From positions 1-28,000 of the IMG/VR virus record IMGVR_UViG_3300036846_000486: 28,000 nt of DNA. One strand, 5' to 3'. Origin of the DNA: a virus. Shown here piece by piece: positions 22,343 through 28,000 of this stretch (the first letter of the stretch is position 1; each line of letters begins with the position of its first letter). The notes below the pieces were generated by a model, which was not told the origin of the DNA, searched no databases, and saw nothing but the letters and a program-made list of their open reading frames with translations. The translations under genes and the position numbers were made by a program.

Positions 22343-23484
22343 AGCCCCAGAATGCCGTCCTGCGTCGTAGTCGCCGACATGGTGATGATAGGCGTCACGC
22401 CATCGGTCGGTTGCAGCGCCGTGACGCCGCACTGCACGGTCACGATGTTGTTGTCGTCTCCGTTCACGACCGATAGCATGCGCGTGCGCGGCAGACTGAT
22501 CGAGAAACTGTGATAGGCGGTGCCGCTGATCAGCGGCCCCTGCACGCCGAACGTCGCCGGCCCTTCGACTCCGCTGATCAGGTTGTTGTACTCCTGAGAG
22601 CCCTTTTGCGCGCGGGCGACGAAGCTGAGCGTCATCTCGCGGATGCCGTATTCCATGCGCCCGCGCACAGCATAGCCGTTTTGGGTGCCGCTGCCTGGAT
22701 ACAGGCCGGTGTCGAGGCGCACGTTGTTGTTCCACCGCATTTCCAGGCTCATAAACGATTGCGACATCACGTAATCGATGCCGTTGATGTTGATCGAAGC
22801 GCCCGCCGCATTCAGAAAATGCTCCAGCGTCAGCGTCGGCAGCGGCGTCAGGCCGGGTGTCTGCACCCGTCCCGATCCCGGCAGCGTGCAGGCGACGCGG
22901 CAGTTGGCGCGCCCCGGCCCGCTCGACATGGTGAGCGTCCATTCGCCGACCACGCAGCCGATGAGCGCACGGTCGACAACCGAGTTCGGCTCGGCGCGGA
23001 TCAATTCGTCCCAGGTGAAGCACGGCAAATTGATACAGTCCACGCTCGGATCATTCGGCACCGCGGCGTAGGTCAAGCCGGCGCCAGCCGTCCCCGTCTT
23101 GGTAGCTTTGCCGGTCGTGAAGCAGAACAGCCACGCGAGGAATTCGCTCGACACGTATTTTTCCAGCGCCACGCTGGCGTCCTGGTAGGACGGGAAGACC
23201 TGGCTCGGGAATTCATTCATCTTTCCGATGTCCAAGGCGTTGGTTTCGTTGACCGGATTGACCACGCTGAGCGCCGGATTGACCTTGGTCAGGCTCCACA
23301 TCACGGTAAGCGGGTTGGCGGTCGCCACGTCGGTCTGCGGCGCGTAGCCGAACGCGATCTGCGTTTCCTGGATATTCGCAGGACAGGACGTGGTCGCCAG
23401 CGGCGTGGCTCCGCGCGGCGGCGGTGTGGCGAGCGGCTGCGGTAGCTGCGGTGCGGTGGGCGGTTGCGTCGGTTGCGTTGCCAT
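22339..23484 (-). CDS. Major tail tube protein, 381 aa
   Basis: This is probably the tail tube subunit, placed between the tail terminator candidate and the tail assembly chaperones. After a Pro/Gln/Thr-rich leader of about 30 residues come ETQIAFGYAPQTDVATANPLTV and EFPSQVFPSYQDASVALEKYVSSEFLAWL, which resemble the N-terminal part of long-tailed phage tube proteins. Later segments (VGEWTLTMSSGPGRANCRVACTL, SFMSLEMRWNNNVRLDTGLY, GYAVRGRMEYGIREMTLSFVA) have the alternating beta pattern of the tube barrel. A strong AAGGAGG lies upstream of the ATG. The length is greater than that of lambda gpV (246), so an extra surface domain is likely. Gene position and fold pattern give good confidence. Confidence 0.82.
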   Translation of the reverse strand: MATQPTQPPTAPQLPQPLATPPPRGATPLATTSCPANIQETQIAFGYAPQTDVATANPLTVMWSLTKVNPALSVVNPVNETNALDIGKMNEFPSQVFPSYQDASVALEKYVSSEFLAWLFCFTTGKATKTGTAGAGLTYAAVPNDPSVDCINLPCFTWDELIRAEPNSVVDRALIGCVVGEWTLTMSSGPGRANCRVACTLPGSGRVQTPGLTPLPTLTLEHFLNAAGASININGIDYVMSQSFMSLEMRWNNNVRLDTGLYPGSGTQNGYAVRGRMEYGIREMTLSFVARAQKGSQEYNNLISGVEGPATFGVQGPLISGTAYHSFSISLPRTRMLSVVNGDDNNIVTVQCGVTALQPTDGVTPIITMSATTTQDGILGL

Positions 23485-23499
23485 GGTCTTTAAACCTCC

Positions 23500-23961
23500 T
23501 TATGGATACGGCCAGTCTCCTGTTTCAGCCGTCTCCGTCAAGATCACTCCGTAGTCGACGCCCTCGGTGTCGGTGCGCCGGCCAATATCCACTACCTCAG
23601 TGGGGTACACGCCCGCCATCAGCGGACAGTTGCGCCATACCATGCCGTCGCCGGGATTCGGCACGCCGGCCACGATGAGGTCTTCGAGCTCCATGTCGGA
23701 TTCATCCGGCAGGGAGCGGCACAGAATTTCAATCGCGTGCGACCACTTGCTCATCTCGCCCTTGGTGAGCCGGGTCGAGATCCAGATCACCAAGATCTGC
23801 CCCGGCTGCATCTGGTACGTCCACTTGTCCACCGAATTCATGGTCGGGTTCGAATCGATATAGGGCACGATCGGATCAGTGGGCGCGAGGACGGCCACGA
23901 GTTCGGGCACGTTGCCCAAGGTCGTGGCCATCGCATTCACCAGGTCGGCTCGGCGGATCAT
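23500..23961 (-). CDS. Candidate tail terminator / neck protein, 153 aa
   Basis: This 153-residue protein begins MIRRADLVNAMATTLGNVPE. The ATG at 23961 overlaps the stop of the preceding gene as ATGA, which decides the start; longer versions to 24030 lie inside that gene. It includes PGQILVIWISTRLTKGEMSKWSHAIEILCRSL, a beta strand followed by a helix as in small tail terminators, then a C-terminal part with GVYPTEVVDIGRRTDTEGVDYGVI. It lies immediately before the tube gene, where lambda has U. I cannot identify a specific family, so the role is inferred from gene order and size. Confidence 0.7.
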   Translation of the reverse strand: MIRRADLVNAMATTLGNVPELVAVLAPTDPIVPYIDSNPTMNSVDKWTYQMQPGQILVIWISTRLTKGEMSKWSHAIEILCRSLPDESDMELEDLIVAGVPNPGDGMVWRNCPLMAGVYPTEVVDIGRRTDTEGVDYGVILTETAETGDWPYP

Positions 23962-24437
23962 GCGCGCGGCCCCATAGCCGACGGTCTGCGCTCTTGCGGG
24001 CCGATCGGAATCCATGCCCGCTGCACCCACTGGCCGTATTGCGCCTGCGTCTCGTCGAAGACCACCTTCGCGTCGGTGAGGGCGAACCCGATCATCTGGT
24101 CGTAGCTGTTGGCGCGGCGCGCGTGCAGCCGCGCGAGGCGCGTGGTGTTCTCGGCGCGGATCACGCCGTCCGCGGCTTTGCGCAGCGTGAAGTTTTTGAC
24201 CAGCAGCCCGGTCATCGCGTTATCGCGGATAGACCGCTTGTGCAGCACGGCCTGCTTGATGATGGCGTAGCGAACCGAGAGCTTGGCCGCAGGCTGGCCG
24301 GCTGCGTCGATGCTCTTCGACCAGCGGTCCTTCTGCGCCGCGACCATCGCATCGCCGATGATCTTCAATTGCGGGTCGCTCAGGTTCGGACCGCGGACGC
24401 GCCCGCTCTTGACCGTCGTTTTCATGCTGTTCGCCAT
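23958..24437 (-). CDS. Phage virion morphogenesis/tail completion-like protein, 159 aa
   Basis: This 159-residue basic protein is in the neck region of the operon. Residues ~30-80 (RWSKSIDAAGQPAAKLSVRY, then TGLLVKNFTLRKA) recall the D..G..W..L...Y...K ... TG.L pattern of the phage virion morphogenesis (Mu gpG/P2 gpS) or HK97 gp10 families, in which these residues are part of a conserved core. The match is partial. The protein is rich in Arg and Lys, as expected for contact with DNA or the portal. It is 4 nt from the preceding gene and overlaps the next by ATGA. A head-tail completion role is likely; the exact family is uncertain. Confidence 0.68.
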   Translation of the reverse strand: MANSMKTTVKSGRVRGPNLSDPQLKIIGDAMVAAQKDRWSKSIDAAGQPAAKLSVRYAIIKQAVLHKRSIRDNAMTGLLVKNFTLRKAADGVIRAENTTRLARLHARRANSYDQMIGFALTDAKVVFDETQAQYGQWVQRAWIPIGPQERRPSAMGPRA

Positions 24438-24441
24438 TGAA

Positions 24442-24834
24442 TCAGGCCTCGCAAACGATGTATTCCATCAGCGCCGTCGCGCTGGATACGACTGCCGGCG
24501 CAGTCACGCCGGTATCGAAGCGGCCTTGCGCCATTTCTCCCGGCAGCAGCGTAATGAACGCCACGCCCGCCACATCGGGCAGGACGCTCAGGTTATTCGT
24601 CCCGTCCAGGTTTTTGATGGAAAAGCGCCCGAGCACGCCCCCAGCCAGCGCCCCGAGAGCAATGACGGCGGCGGTAGTGGTCACCGACTGGATTCCGCTC
24701 GATACGCCGCTTCCGGTTTGCTGGATCTTCGATGCGGCCATGGATACCGTCTTAGGGCTGGATGGAACCCCTGGCGCCGGCGGCGTGATGGCGTGGGTCA
24801 AAGAGAGGCTTTCCGTAATGTTAGGCGAAGGCAT
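24442..24834 (-). CDS. Small virion-associated protein, 130 aa, unknown
   Basis: This 130-residue protein lies between the head-tail joining candidate and the completion protein. AAAGGAGACG precedes the ATG. The first ~55 residues are Ser/Thr/Pro-rich and flexible. The rest is a compact beta-rich domain with GRFSIKNLDGTNNLSVLPDV and LLPGEMAQGRF, a pattern (NLD.TN ... LLPGE.A..R) that I recall from small unnamed phage structural proteins. It is probably a capsid, neck or decoration component. No motif gives a function, and no membrane or signal segment is convincing. Confidence 0.65.
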   Translation of the reverse strand: MPSPNITESLSLTHAITPPAPGVPSSPKTVSMAASKIQQTGSGVSSGIQSVTTTAAVIALGALAGGVLGRFSIKNLDGTNNLSVLPDVAGVAFITLLPGEMAQGRFDTGVTAPAVVSSATALMEYIVCEA

Positions 24835-24859
24835 GATGAATCGTCTCCTTTCGATAGAG

Positions 24860-25195
24860 CTACAGCGTCGGTCCTGCTTCTTTCAGCACGATCACCGAAT
24901 AGCCGGTGATCAAAGCCTCGACGCGTACTACCTGATAGGTCTTGCCGTTGCTTTGGACGGTATCCCGCGCCGCCGGCGCCGTCGGCAGATCGGCGTTCTG
25001 CACGTCCATATGGCTATAGCGCCCAGGCGAGACGTCTTCGTCTGACGCGCCCTCTTTCCAGAGCACTGAGATGGTGACGCCTTGGGCGATATCGCCCTGC
25101 GGCAGATAGACCACCTGCCGGCCAAAGGTCGCGATCTGCGCCGGCCAGAACATCCCAGGCAAATAGGAATTGATGAACGGATTCGACGTCGCCAT
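24860..25195 (-). CDS. Head-tail joining protein candidate (gpFII-like), 111 aa
   Basis: This is the first gene after the major capsid gene. Its 111 residues are close to the size of lambda FII (117). The end reads ARDTVQSNGKTYQVVRVEALITG and then YSVIVLKEAGPTL, which fits the small beta-barrel stopper proteins in which the incoming signal is a conserved Gly..Y.V..... pattern. The middle PGRYSHMDVQNADLP may be the loop that contacts the tail. A GAGG lies just before the ATG. The assignment depends on order and size more than on a clear signature. Confidence 0.6.
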   Translation of the reverse strand: MATSNPFINSYLPGMFWPAQIATFGRQVVYLPQGDIAQGVTISVLWKEGASDEDVSPGRYSHMDVQNADLPTAPAARDTVQSNGKTYQVVRVEALITGYSVIVLKEAGPTL

Positions 25196-25260
25196 CTCAA
25201 CCTCGCTTTTGCCGCGCCCCCGAACCCCCAGTGCGCTGATGGCCCGAAGACGCGGCGTAT

Positions 25261-25281
25261 TTCCGTCCTGGCACGACGGAA
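25261..25281 (-). other. Hairpin directly after major capsid stop codon
   Basis: TTCCGTC (25261-25267) and GACGGAA (25275-25281) form a perfect 7-bp stem with a 7-nt loop. It starts one base after the capsid TAG in the transcribed direction. No run of T follows on the minus strand, so it is unlikely to be a complete intrinsic terminator. It could stabilise the capsid mRNA's 3' end or cause partial attenuation to raise capsid over downstream products. Confidence 0.5.
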
Positions 25282-25282
25282 G

Positions 25283-26305
25283 CTAGAGCACCTTCGCCAT
25301 GAACGACGCGTTCGGGCGGAAAGGCACCATGATCGGCGCGGATTGCAGCATCACGTAGCGCACCGCCGGGTCCGGTTGAATCCAGGACTTGACATAGTAA
25401 GGAACCGGCTGCAAGCCGATCTCTTCATCGCGGATGGCGCCGAAGGCCTGCACGCCTTCCAGCGCCGGCGAACACATGAGCACCGTGCCGGCAGGCAGGA
25501 TCGGGACCTCGACGCCGGTGCCGGGGTCGACGTACCACCCGCTGTAGACCCAAATATTGAAACCTTCAAGCTGCCCCATCTGCACGCCGCCCTCGGTCAC
25601 CTGAGCCATCGGCATCACGCTGGGCAAGTCGGTGTACTTACGGAAGACGTTCAACACGTTAGTCACGCCGGCGTCGGCGCGGAAGATCTTCCACACGTCG
25701 ACCGTCATGATCACGTCACTCGGGAACACACCGGTGTCTTCCAGACAGATCTGCGCCCAGTCCTGCAGGTTATTCAGGATCGGCGGCGTGGCCGCGGACC
25801 ATAGCGGATTCGCGGTGATCGTGTGAGTCGCGCTGCGCTGGAAATCCACCACCTGCGTCGGGTACTTATCGCCAGTGATGGTCGATTTGCCGGTCGCCAG
25901 CACCTCGCCGCACATGACCTCCAGGCGCCTGCGGAACATGTTCAGTTGGTCTTGCATGTCAAAAGCAATTAACGCTCTGATGCGATCCGCCGGCGTCATC
26001 GTGCCGCCGATTTGCTCTCCTGGCATGCGTTTCAACGGCCTATTCATATCGAAGACTCTTTTGTCCTTTATATAGGCCGGCGTGAACGTGTTGGTCACAA
26101 AGCCCTGGCTTGCGACCACCTGCCCCTCGACCAGCGGCGAGACAAACGGAGAAATCCTACGCTTGCCTTGAATCACGTCGAAATGGATTTGCTCAGAACT
26201 CTCAGCCTGAGTGATGCCGAAAAAGCGGTCCAAAAGGAACTGCGGGTTGCCCAACAGACTCTGGAGCACGGCTGTCAGCACGTCCGTACTAAAGACATCA
26301 GCCAT
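25283..26305 (-). CDS. Major capsid protein (lambda gpE family), 340 aa
   Basis: This protein builds the icosahedral shell. It has 340 residues, against 341 in lambda gpE. Recognisable parts are the N-terminal region (LLGNPQFLLDRFFG, then EQIHFDVIQGKRRISPFVSP); the P-loop-like stretch SQGFVTNTFTPAYIKDKRVF; the spine region (PADRIRALIAFDMQDQLNMF and RRRLEVMCGEVLATGK); and the C-terminal portion with VRYVMLQSAPIMVPFRPNAS. The RIRALIAFDMQDQ...MRRLE signature places it in the gpE group. It lies immediately downstream of the gpD-like gene, the same order as in lambda. CGGAGG lies 10 nt from the ATG. No frameshift or truncation is seen. Confidence 0.93.
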   Translation of the reverse strand: MADVFSTDVLTAVLQSLLGNPQFLLDRFFGITQAESSEQIHFDVIQGKRRISPFVSPLVEGQVVASQGFVTNTFTPAYIKDKRVFDMNRPLKRMPGEQIGGTMTPADRIRALIAFDMQDQLNMFRRRLEVMCGEVLATGKSTITGDKYPTQVVDFQRSATHTITANPLWSAATPPILNNLQDWAQICLEDTGVFPSDVIMTVDVWKIFRADAGVTNVLNVFRKYTDLPSVMPMAQVTEGGVQMGQLEGFNIWVYSGWYVDPGTGVEVPILPAGTVLMCSPALEGVQAFGAIRDEEIGLQPVPYYVKSWIQPDPAVRYVMLQSAPIMVPFRPNASFMAKVL

Positions 26306-26394
26306 GGTGGCTAGCCTCCGGTCGCACTGGGAAAGTTAATGTCTGCGGCCCGCCGTCTGTACCAGAGATTGGCGAGCCGCGCTTCGGAATGCGG

Positions 26395-27267
26395 TTAGTG
26401 CGTACCGGAAATGACCGGGTTCTTAGCCGGCTTAGGGTCGGCGGCGATTTCCTGCTGCTGCGCCGCGCTGATCGACTGTGCGGCTTGCTGGGCCAACTGT
26501 TGGCGCTCTGCGTCCTGCTTCTGCGCGAGATCGCTCATCTGCTGCGATTGCTCGGCTCTCAGCTTGTTAAGCTCCTCAGTCTGCTTGGCGACGAGTTCGT
26601 CGATCTGCTCCGCGGCGTTTTCCTCGGCCTGTTCGACCGGCGTCGGCTTGGATGTTCCGAACGCCGCCTGCGCCCAGGCTGGCTGCGCGCCGCGCGGCGG
26701 CGGCGGCGCTGGCGGGACAAAGCTCCCAGGCTGGAAGGCATGCATCGCTGCCTGGATGGCCTTGACCTCGTCGTCCGTCGCTTGCTTGGCGTCCTTGGCG
26801 GGGAGCGCCTGCGGCAGCGGCCCGCCCGTCGCCGGCAGCTTCATCATCGGCACCAGGAGCCCGCTGCGTTGCTGCACGGTGAGCACGTAGATGCCGAAAT
26901 CCCAGAGTTGCGCCACGTCGAGAGCCGCGCCCTGCGAGGTGAAGGTCATGGCGGTATCGAGGAACCTTCCCTGCGAATACACCACGCCGGTGACTTGACC
27001 ACCGGAGGTGTCGATGTCCTGCGCCAGGATGAAGCGCGCAGTGGCGCCGGTTACCACGGTCGTCAGCAGAGTGGCTTGCGTCACTGCCACGTTTTGCAGC
27101 GGGCCGCAAAGCACCGTGCCGCGCGGAAGAACCGAACCGACGGCGTTGAGCCCGCCGGCGATGTTCGCGCTCTGCGAGATCGTGTCATAGGCGTAGAGCG
27201 GATCGAACGTGTAAGTGTTCGAAATAAAACTCGCTTTCGAAATCGGGAAAGTCGGAAGTGCTCCCAT
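26395..27267 (-). CDS. Head decoration protein (gpD-like) with long coiled-coil extension, 290 aa
   Basis: Residues ~1-150 resemble lambda gpD-like decoration proteins. They include RGTVLCGPL, ATARFILAQDIDTSGG and VTGVVYSQGRFLDTAM, the typical LA.D.D..G......Y..G.F pattern. Such proteins form trimers on the capsid and lock it after expansion. Lambda gpD has only 110 residues; this one adds a linker with PPAPPPPRG and a charged Gln/Glu/Ala helix (residues ~205-275) with coiled-coil heptads such as LVAKQTEELNKLRAEQSQQM. AAAGGAGAACT precedes the ATG at 27267. The extension may project from the head surface or act during assembly. The next gene is the capsid. Confidence 0.85.
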   Translation of the reverse strand: MGALPTFPISKASFISNTYTFDPLYAYDTISQSANIAGGLNAVGSVLPRGTVLCGPLQNVAVTQATLLTTVVTGATARFILAQDIDTSGGQVTGVVYSQGRFLDTAMTFTSQGAALDVAQLWDFGIYVLTVQQRSGLLVPMMKLPATGGPLPQALPAKDAKQATDDEVKAIQAAMHAFQPGSFVPPAPPPPRGAQPAWAQAAFGTSKPTPVEQAEENAAEQIDELVAKQTEELNKLRAEQSQQMSDLAQKQDAERQQLAQQAAQSISAAQQQEIAADPKPAKNPVISGTH

Positions 27268-27280
27268 TTAAGTTCTCCTT

Positions 27281-28000
27281 TCAATTCACGCGCGCGTGTT
27301 TACGCACGCGGTCTTGGGGGACAAAGGCCAGAACGCGCTGCACCTCGGCGGTGACCGAATCATCAGCTTGGTGATCGCCGGGTACGCCGATCCTGGGGTT
27401 CGATAGCGCGCTCATGCGCGCATCGAGCGCATTCGTTTTGGTCGCGACGGGCGCAGCCAAGAGGATCTTCTTGGCGGCGTCGACGCTGGTTTCCGTTTCC
27501 AGAGCAAGCGTCTGAGCCAACGTTTCGCGGCCCTTTGCTTCCTCGCAATTCAAAATTGCAGCGATTCGCTGCCGTTCTTCCACTGGCGTCATCTCGACAC
27601 CTCCTCTCGGAATAGAGCTATCGTCGGGTTCCTGTTCGGTTCCTTCGGACTCATCACCGTCTTCGTCGCCGTCCTCATCACCGTCTTCGTCGTCATCTTC
27701 GTCCTGGCACTGGGTGTCGGGAGGACAATTCGCCGGGTCACTGTTCAAATTGGTTTCGTCGGTTTCGTCCTCCAACTCCTGCTCGTCGAAGGGATCTGCT
27801 ACGGCTGGTACGACTGCTGCGCCGGCGACGCGCAGACCGGGCTTGTCGCGGATATCGCGCACGGGCGCGCCCAACCCGTCCGCGTTCTGAATCAGACCTT
27901 GCAGCGAACCGAGTGAATCCGCCATCCCGATATTCACGGCGGATTGGGCGCTCATGACCGCGCCGCGACCGAACTCGCGCTCAACGCGCTCTTCGGTGGT
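27281..28000 (-). CDS. S49-family prohead protease/scaffold (N-terminus outside window)
   Basis: The frame enters at the right edge, so the N-terminal catalytic part is missing and only about 239 residues are visible. The first are TTEERVEREFGRGAVMSAQ, then SAVNIGMADSLGSL. This matches the end of the S49 peptidase domain (SppA/lambda gpC type), in which ...GR..(S/T)A..A...G(M/L)AD.... closes the fold. After it comes a very acidic segment (residues with repeated DEDG, ~27640-27720). A C-terminal helix-rich part follows (VEERQRIAAILNCEEAKGRE, ALDARMSALSNPRIGV), like phage S49 proteins in which the tail serves as the internal scaffold. An internal ATG at 27955 is not the likely start since upstream codons fit the family. 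The catalytic serine and lysine cannot be checked. Confidence 0.82.
   Translation of the reverse strand, partial: TTEERVEREFGRGAVMSAQSAVNIGMADSLGSLQGLIQNADGLGAPVRDIRDKPGLRVAGAAVVPAVADPFDEQELEDETDETNLNSDPANCPPDTQCQDEDDDEDGDEDGDEDGDESEGTEQEPDDSSIPRGGVEMTPVEERQRIAAILNCEEAKGRETLAQTLALETETSVDAAKKILLAAPVATKTNALDARMSALSNPRIGVPGDHQADDSVTAEVQRVLAFVPQDRVRKHARVN
27650..27691 (-). repeat. Tandem 24-nt repeat coding for an acidic DEDG run
   Basis: An 18-nt sequence occurs identically at 27650-27667 and 27674-27691, 24 nt apart, and further degenerate copies flank it. The coding strand reads repeated GATGAGGAC-type codons producing DEDGDEDG. Slippage could change the number of units without altering the frame. 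Confidence 0.6.

Noticed and set aside
22510-23445. A 311-codon plus-strand open frame across the tube gene
   Set aside because: Composition is typical of a GC-rich antisense artefact. The minus strand carries the tube protein with a strong ribosome binding site.
23962-24030. N-terminal extension of the tail terminator candidate to 24030
   Set aside because: It lies wholly inside the preceding gene. The ATG at 23961 overlaps that gene's stop and gives a normal N-terminus.

Overview
The window is one continuous piece of a tailed-phage genome, most likely a temperate siphovirus or a prophage with a lambda-type virion. It contains no rRNA, tRNA, housekeeping gene, integrase, lysis gene or insertion sequence. 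The DNA is GC-rich, genes are packed with 4-bp or 1-nt junctions, and many starts carry strong AAAGGAG-type ribosome binding sites. The host cannot be read directly. The tail fibres, built from repeated VFGRTG...DYT and DPTT..GDL blocks, and the base composition suggest a GC-rich soil bacterium such as an acidobacterium. That is a low-confidence inference.

Region A (28000 down to 3581, minus strand) is the morphogenesis operon. In order of transcription it encodes: a truncated S49 prohead protease with an acidic tail, a gpD-like head decoration protein with a long coiled-coil extension, a lambda gpE-family major capsid protein, a head-tail joining candidate, a small virion protein, a tail completion-like protein, a tail terminator candidate, and the tail tube. 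A plus-strand moron-like membrane protein gene interrupts the operon here. It then continues with tail assembly chaperone G and its -1 frameshift product GT, a 1135-residue tape measure protein, an M-like minor tail protein, a giant M/L/J-like tail-tip protein, two fibres of about 1,400 residues (the second ending in a self-cleaving S74 chaperone), and two small proteins.

Region B (3564 down to 2002) looks like the immunity or switch region. Two tandem XRE/Cro-type repressors lie on the plus strand behind a TTGTGA-N18-TATAAT promoter. Divergent to them is an unusual single-polypeptide regulator that joins an apparent ribbon-helix-helix DNA-binding segment to a PAS sensor domain. The 292-bp divergent gap (2680-2971) holds the promoter and short repeats.

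Region C (2001 down to 1) is the start of a second minus-strand operon. A 252-bp leader holds a nested inverted-repeat array and a TTGACA-N17-TAACAT promoter. A small RHH-like protein, a CxxC zinc-finger protein, a PD-(D/E)XK RecB/Cas4-like exonuclease, a 51-residue acidic protein and a coiled-coil phage protein cut by the window edge follow. All appear translationally coupled. This resembles a phage recombination or early module.

The points most worth a second look are the RHH-PAS regulator in the switch region; the GGGAAATTTT slippery site at the G/T junction; a perfect 13-bp hairpin that presents the Shine-Dalgarno sequence in its loop and buries the GTG start of the M-like gene in its stem; the GG-every-5-nt repeat just upstream of it; the operator-like array at 1906-1955; and the moron that shares a TTAA double stop with the tube gene. 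Every functional call rests on motif recognition by eye, with no database search.
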